Part shown: piece after piece, positions 23,482 through 27,084 of the stretch
Layout of the letters: each line of letters opens with the position of its first letter
Position numbering within the stretch: the stretch's first letter is position 1
Assembly: GCA_023412845.1 (NCBI GenBank)
Contig: JAEZRH010000030.1
Location: 1-27,084, forward strand
Direction of reading: 5' to 3'
DNA length: 27,084 nt
From: Bacillota bacterium
Lineage (GTDB): Bacteria; Bacillota; Clostridia; Oscillospirales; Acutalibacteraceae
The notes under the pieces: generated by a model
Databases searched by the model: none
The model's input: the letters and a program-made list of their open reading frames with translations, nothing else
What the model was told of the DNA's origin: nothing
Position numbers and translations under genes: made by a program

Positions 23482-23932
23482 TTTGATCGACGAGCTATAC
23501 GATATGGTTGAGAAAGCCTGGAGCCTTCCGATGAGCCACGGCCGCGCCGTGCTGGACGGAGCCCAGGTCAGGGAGATCCTCGACGAGATTCGCGAGACGC
23601 TCCCGAAGGAGATTCATCAGGCGAAAGCCATTGTCGCGGACAGGGCGCAGATTCTTGCCGATGCGAAACGGGAAGCGGAGACGGTCGTGCGCGTCGCGCA
23701 GGACCGGGCGCGCGCTCTTGTCGCGCAGGACGAGATCACGCGGGAAGCGCAGCAGAAAGCGAATGAAATGCTGAACCAGGCGCAGATGAAGTCGCGTGAA
23801 ATGCGCAGGGTGACAAACGACTATGTTGACGACCTTATGAAGCGCACAGACGACGAGCTGTCGAAGCTGCTGTCGGAGGCACGGAAGGTCCGGCAGGATA
23901 TCAAGGCTTCCCAGAGAACGGGCCAGAACTGA
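23468..23932 (+). CDS. Coiled-coil protein downstream of coaD, function unknown
   Basis: A 154-aa cytoplasmic protein, almost entirely helical. The N-terminal ~45 residues (NVDDLIDELYDMVEKAWSLP, then GRAVLDGAQVREILDEIRETLP) form a small conserved-looking head. The rest, about residues 46-150, is a charged coiled coil rich in Ala, Gln, Glu and Arg (AKREAETVVRVAQDRARALV). Databases often label such proteins ATPase or ATP synthase subunit B-like because of the coiled coil; I see no nucleotide site or membrane anchor, so that label would be unsupported. A DivIVA/SepF-like scaffolding role is only a guess. The ATG has GGAGG 7-8 nt upstream, and the gene overlaps coaD by 14 bp. Confidence 0.78.
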   Translation: MNVDDLIDELYDMVEKAWSLPMSHGRAVLDGAQVREILDEIRETLPKEIHQAKAIVADRAQILADAKREAETVVRVAQDRARALVAQDEITREAQQKANEMLNQAQMKSREMRRVTNDYVDDLMKRTDDELSKLLSEARKVRQDIKASQRTGQN

Positions 23933-23950
23933 TTTTTTTCCATCGGGACA

Positions 23951-23989
23951 AGATACGCCACAACATTTTGTGGCGTATCTATTTTTTTT
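23951..23989 (+). terminator. Very strong terminator ending rsmD-coaD unit
   Basis: AGATACGCCACAA (23951-23963) pairs perfectly with TTGTGGCGTATCT (23968-23980) over 13 bp with a CATT loop, followed by A and eight T (23982-23989). Confidence 0.97.
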
Positions 23990-24061
23990 AAAACGGATTA
24001 ACATAATATGGATAAAAAGTAAAATTACCCCGCCAAGCTTGACATAATCATGAAATTTGAG

Positions 24062-24090
24062 TTGCATTTCACCGGGGAATAGGCTATAAT
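24062..24090 (+). promoter_or_regulatory. Promoter of the mraZ/dcw cluster
   Basis: TTGCAT (24062-24067), 17-bp spacer, perfect TATAAT (24085-24090). It is 83 bp upstream of mraZ and immediately followed by the putative MraZ boxes. A separate TTGACA at 24040-24045 has no matching -10. Confidence 0.8.
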
Positions 24091-24099
24091 CTATTCATG

Positions 24100-24125
24100 A
24101 AGTGGTGAAAGGTGGGGGAAAGTAG
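24100..24125 (+). promoter_or_regulatory. Putative MraZ operator: three repeats at 10-bp spacing
   Basis: Hexamers AAGTGG (24100-24105), AGGTGG (24110-24115) and AAGTAG (24120-24125) are spaced exactly 10 bp apart just downstream of the mraZ -10. MraZ is an autorepressor that binds short direct repeats of this kind, AAAGTGG-like in Mollicutes and TGGGN-based in E. coli, in its own promoter region. The match is by eye. Confidence 0.6.
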
Positions 24126-24172
24126 CATCCTGTGGGTCACACGGGTATGCTTCTCCCATAAAGGGAACGGTT

Positions 24173-24592
24173 ATGTTGATTGGGGAGTACCAACATAATA
24201 TCGATCCGAAAGGGCGGGTAATCGTCCCTTCCAGATTCCGCGAGGACCTGGGGGAGCGCTTTTATATCACAAAAGGCTTGGACGGCTGCCTCTTCGTGCT
24301 TTCTTCGGAGGAGTGGTCCAAGCTCCAGGAGAAGATCAGCGCGATGCCCGTATCCAGGGCGAGAGGCCTGCAGCGTTTCTTCTTTTCCGGCGCCGTCGAG
24401 GCGGAACCGGACAAGCAGGGGCGTGTCCTCGTACCGCAGTCGCTGCGGGAGTACGCGGGCCTTGCGAAAGACGTCACGTTCATCGGGGCTTCCAGCCGGG
24501 CCGAGCTTTGGGATTCTGCCCGGTGGACCGCTTTCAACTCCACTCTGACCCAGGACAGCATCGCGGAAGCGATGGATTCACTCAATTTTTAG
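24173..24592 (+). CDS. mraZ: Transcriptional regulator MraZ
   Basis: A 139-aa AbrB-fold DNA-binding protein that controls the dcw cluster. It has two related halves with the swapped-hairpin motifs NIDPKGRVIVPSRFR (D11-R25) and EPDKQGRVLVPQSLRE. The N-terminus (M)LIGEYQHNIDPKGR is typical. The ATG at 24173 has AAAGGGA 6 nt upstream. It is the first gene of mraZ-rsmH-ftsL-PBP, with promoter and repeat operator directly upstream, consistent with autoregulation. Confidence 0.95.
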   Translation: MLIGEYQHNIDPKGRVIVPSRFREDLGERFYITKGLDGCLFVLSSEEWSKLQEKISAMPVSRARGLQRFFFSGAVEAEPDKQGRVLVPQSLREYAGLAKDVTFIGASSRAELWDSARWTAFNSTLTQDSIAEAMDSLNF

Positions 24593-24603
24593 GCGGCGTT
24601 CTC

Positions 24604-25530
24604 ATGAAATTTGCTCATAGGCCGGTTTTGTTCCAAGAAACCATTGAAAGTCTTGCCATCCGGCCCGACGGACTGTACATCGACGGTACCGCGGGCGGGG
24701 GAGGCCACTCCGGCGCTATCGCGCAGGCGCTTACGACAGGCCGGCTTCTGGCGATCGACCAGGACCCGGACGCGATCGCGGTGCTGAAAGAGCGGCTTGG
24801 AAAGTTCCCGTGCGTCACCGTCGTGCAGTGCAATTTTGCGGAGATGGAGCGCGCCGCCGGAGAGTCCGGCATGGGGCAGGCAGACGGCGTGCTGCTTGAC
24901 CTTGGGGTTTCTTCCTGGCAGTTCGACAACCCGGAGCGCGGCTTTTCCTACCACAGCGACGCGCCGCTCGATATGCGCATGAGCAAAACGGGCGTATCCG
25001 CCCGCGACCTTGTCAATACGCTTCCCCAGCGGGAACTGGCCCGCATCCTTCTCCGCTACGGAGAGGAACGCCGCGCGGTTTCCATCGCGAGAGGGATCGT
25101 AAAGGCGAGGGAGAAGCAGCCTATCGAAACGACGCTCCAGCTTGCCGAGATCGTCAAGGAATCCGTTCCGGCGGCGGTCCGCAGAGCACCGGGGCATCCG
25201 GCGAGAAAGACCTTCCAGGCGCTCCGGATTCAGGTCAACGGCGAACTGGACAGGCTTTCGGAAGGACTGGACGCCGCGTTTTCACTGCTGAAACCCGGAG
25301 GGCGTCTCGCCGTCATCACGTTCCAGTCGCTGGAAGACAGAATGGTGAAGCAGCGCATGGCGGATTGGTGCACCGGGTGTATCTGCCCGCCGGATTTTCC
25401 GGTGTGCGTATGCGGCAGAAAGCCGCGCGCAGAGCTCCTTTTCCGGAAGGGCGTCGCCCCTTCCGAACAGGAAATCGTCGAAAATCCCCGAAGCCGCAGC
25501 GCGCGGCTCAGGGTTTGTATCAAGCTGTAA
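24604..25530 (+). CDS. rsmH: 16S rRNA (cytosine-1402-N4)-methyltransferase RsmH
   Basis: A 308-aa SAM methyltransferase (MraW) modifying C1402 in the 30S P site. The family N-terminus MKFAHRPVLFQETIESLAI is followed by the SAM motif IDGTAGGGGHSGAI (27-36 region). Other blocks are ADGVLLDLGVSSWQFDNPERGFSY, DAPLDMRM, GHPARKTFQALRIQVNGELD and the Cys-containing segment CTGCICPPDFPVCVCGRKP near the C-terminus. The ATG at 24604 has GGCGG upstream. It is 11 bp after mraZ. Confidence 0.97.
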   Translation: MKFAHRPVLFQETIESLAIRPDGLYIDGTAGGGGHSGAIAQALTTGRLLAIDQDPDAIAVLKERLGKFPCVTVVQCNFAEMERAAGESGMGQADGVLLDLGVSSWQFDNPERGFSYHSDAPLDMRMSKTGVSARDLVNTLPQRELARILLRYGEERRAVSIARGIVKAREKQPIETTLQLAEIVKESVPAAVRRAPGHPARKTFQALRIQVNGELDRLSEGLDAAFSLLKPGGRLAVITFQSLEDRMVKQRMADWCTGCICPPDFPVCVCGRKPRAELLFRKGVAPSEQEIVENPRSRSARLRVCIKL

Positions 25531-25560
25531 CAGGCGAATCTTAACGGGAGATGAAGCAAG

Positions 25561-26058
25561 ATGGCCGGGCACGGGAACGAAGCCTATGATTTTGAACTGT
25601 TTGAACCAAAACGCGTTGCGGAAGAAGTTCCGCAGAAAAAATCGAATGTGATTGAGCTCCCGAAAGAAAAGCTGGAGCAAAACGGCAAAAGCAGGCCCAG
25701 AACTGTAAAAATGGTCATGATGTTCCTGACCTTCTGCGTCATTGCGGGCATCGTCGGGACCTTTGTCTACGGCCAGGTTCAGCTTGCGGAGCTTTCGGAA
25801 TCGCTCGGGACCGCCCAGAAAGCGCTGCAGGAACAGCAGGACATTTACACGCAGATGAAAATCAAATCCGATTCCAGCCTTTCCATGGAAGCGGTCGAAA
25901 CCTATGCGAGCGACAAGCTGGGAATGAAAAAGGCCGAAGACAGCCAGATCGTTCCGGTGGAGCTTGCAAAGGGAGACAGGGTTGAAGTCGTGGCAAAAGA
26001 CAGCGCCCCCGGTCCGCTGGAGCAGGTGTGGAAGACAATTGAAGGGTATCTGTCATAA
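25561..26058 (+). CDS. ftsL: FtsL-like cell division protein
   Basis: A 165-aa bitopic protein: a 48-residue charged cytoplasmic tail, one membrane segment at about 50-70 (KMVMMFLTFCVIAGIVGTFV), then a short coiled coil (AELSESLGTAQKALQEQQDIYT) and a C-terminal region with VETYASDKLGMKKAEDSQIV. The coiled coil followed by YA..kLGM is typical of FtsL/DivIC. FtsL with FtsB/DivIC scaffolds the septal PBP. The sequence family is poorly conserved, so position between rsmH and the PBP gene carries much of the call. The cytoplasmic and C-terminal parts are longer than in Bacillus FtsL. The start has GGGAG upstream of ATG at 25561. Confidence 0.8.
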   Translation: MAGHGNEAYDFELFEPKRVAEEVPQKKSNVIELPKEKLEQNGKSRPRTVKMVMMFLTFCVIAGIVGTFVYGQVQLAELSESLGTAQKALQEQQDIYTQMKIKSDSSLSMEAVETYASDKLGMKKAEDSQIVPVELAKGDRVEVVAKDSAPGPLEQVWKTIEGYLS

Positions 26059-26117
26059 ACCGGGCATGGACCCAATAAGTATTGTTAGCGGCGTGGAATC
26101 CTGAAAAGCCGCAGGAA

Positions 26118-26146
26118 GAGTTAAGAGCTGATCTTGACTCTTATTT
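26118..26146 (+). other. Hairpin between ftsL and the PBP gene
   Basis: GAGTTAAG (26118-26125) pairs with CTTGACTC (26133-26140) with one G-T pair and a 7-nt loop, followed by TTATTT. It is a weak terminator or attenuator candidate in the 126-bp gap. Confidence 0.35.
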
Positions 26147-26184
26147 CTTATCAGGCGTTTTAGAGAGACTTCTCGGAGGCAGAC

Positions 26185-27084
26185 ATGGCAAAAGGTACGA
26201 CCATACGCATGTGGCACCGCACCGTGGCGATTCTGACCGCGGTGACTTTGCTGGGCTTCGGCACCGACGTGTTCAGCCTGGCGAAACTTCAGCTGGTCCA
26301 AGGGGCCAGCCTGCAGATGCAGGCGACGGACCAGCAGCTGAAAGATACGACGCTGACCGCCAAACGCGGTACGATTTACGACTGCAACATGAAGCCCCTG
26401 GCGGAAAGCGCCACCGTGTGGGACGTTGTATTGGAGCCCGCTTTCATTACGGACAAAAACAGGGAAACCATAGCGGACGGACTGTCCAAAATCTTAAAGC
26501 TTGACAAGCAGAACATCATCGACCGCAGCAAGAAAAAGACATACTATGACAAGCTGGCAAGCAAGGTCGACTCCGACGTGCGCAACCAGATCCTTGCGTT
26601 TAAAGAGAAGAACAAGATCACGGACGGCATCCGTCTGATTGAAAATTATAAACGGTATTACAAATATGGGGCTTTTGCCTCAACGGTCCTTGGATTCACC
26701 GGTACCGACAGTCAGGGCCTTGCCGGCGTGGAGGCGGAATACGACAGCGAACTGACGGGCACGGCCGGGCGCCTTGTGACGGCGAAAAACGCCGTGGGCA
26801 CCGACATGCCCTACCAATACGAGCAGGAGATCCCCGCGAAGGACGGCGACAGCCTGGTACTGACCATCGACGAAGTGGTGCAGCACTATGTAGAGAAAAG
26901 CCTTGAAGAGGGCCTTGCCGACAACAAGGTGCAGAACCGCGGAGGGGCCATCGTGATGAACGTCAAGACCGGCGCCATCCTGGGTATGGCGGTCAAGGGC
27001 GACTTCGACCCCAACAATCCGTTTACGATCGCCGACAAGGCGACGGCCGACGCAATCGCCAAGATCACCGACCCCGAGCAGAAA
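26185..27084 (+). CDS. Penicillin-binding protein, FtsI/SpoVD type, N-terminal 300 residues
   Basis: Class B penicillin-binding protein for septal or spore peptidoglycan cross-linking, cut by the window end before the transpeptidase SxxK motif. Visible parts: basic N-terminus, one membrane anchor at about 13-32 (VAILTAVTLLGFGTDVFSLA), and the dimerisation/pedestal domain starting at TAKRGTIYDCNMKPLAESAT. The family blocks STVLGFTGTDSQGLAGVE and VLTIDEVVQHYVEKSLEEGL follow. Whether it is the divisional FtsI or the sporulation SpoVD depends on the missing C-terminus (a PASTA domain marks SpoVD). The ATG has GGAGG 7 nt upstream. It lies in the dcw cluster after ftsL. Confidence 0.93.
   Translation, partial: MAKGTTIRMWHRTVAILTAVTLLGFGTDVFSLAKLQLVQGASLQMQATDQQLKDTTLTAKRGTIYDCNMKPLAESATVWDVVLEPAFITDKNRETIADGLSKILKLDKQNIIDRSKKKTYYDKLASKVDSDVRNQILAFKEKNKITDGIRLIENYKRYYKYGAFASTVLGFTGTDSQGLAGVEAEYDSELTGTAGRLVTAKNAVGTDMPYQYEQEIPAKDGDSLVLTIDEVVQHYVEKSLEEGLADNKVQNRGGAIVMNVKTGAILGMAVKGDFDPNNPFTIADKATADAIAKITDPEQK

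Overview
The window looks like a chromosomal segment of a GC-rich, spore-forming member of the Clostridia, most likely near the Oscillospirales/Ruminococcaceae. The grounds are three sporulation genes (ylbJ, yqfC, yqfD), the Firmicutes-type gene order yqfC-yqfD-phoH-ybeY-dgkA-era-yqzL-recO and ylxM-ffh-rpsP-khpA, a translational THF riboswitch in front of folT, and strong AGGAGG-type ribosome binding sites with some TTG/GTG starts. Genus is inference only. Nearly everything is core housekeeping. There is no sign of phage, IS elements, CRISPR or a defence system.

Layout. (a) 1-2522, minus strand: 5' part of clpB (cut by the window edge) preceded by a ribbon-helix-helix protein gene in the same transcription unit, with a good promoter. 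(b) 2523-4532: an AT-rich gap, a 57-aa minus-strand gene and a plus-strand protein with two HD-GYP-like domains. (c) 4541-5866, minus strand: a 4-Cys small protein and YlbJ. (d) 5906-11462, plus strand: yqfC, yqfD, phoH, ybeY, dgkA, era, yqzL, recO, linking mother-cell sporulation, ribosome maturation (YbeY, Era), lipid recycling and recombination. (e) 11463-14900: a structured non-coding stretch, a GNAT acetyltransferase remnant, mutS2 and a membrane-anchored YpmS-like protein. (f) 14912-19668: ylxM-ffh (SRP targeting), rpsP, khpA, then a promoter + THF riboswitch + folT, then rimM-trmD. (g) 19787-22151: HPr and uvrC. (h) 22168-23989: a promoter and long structured leader, then rsmD-coaD-coiled-coil protein, ended by a very strong terminator. 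(i) 24062-27084: start of the dcw division/cell-wall cluster (mraZ, rsmH, ftsL-like, PBP), cut by the window end.

No wholly novel protein system is visible. The most interesting unexplained material is RNA-level: structured non-coding segments before yqzL-recO, between recO and mutS2, before rimM and before rsmD, plus a tandem HD-GYP-like protein in which both domains keep their metal ligands and an RHH protein co-transcribed with clpB. Start sites were chosen from ribosome binding sites and family N-termini. RNA foldings were done by eye on complementary segments and were not computed.
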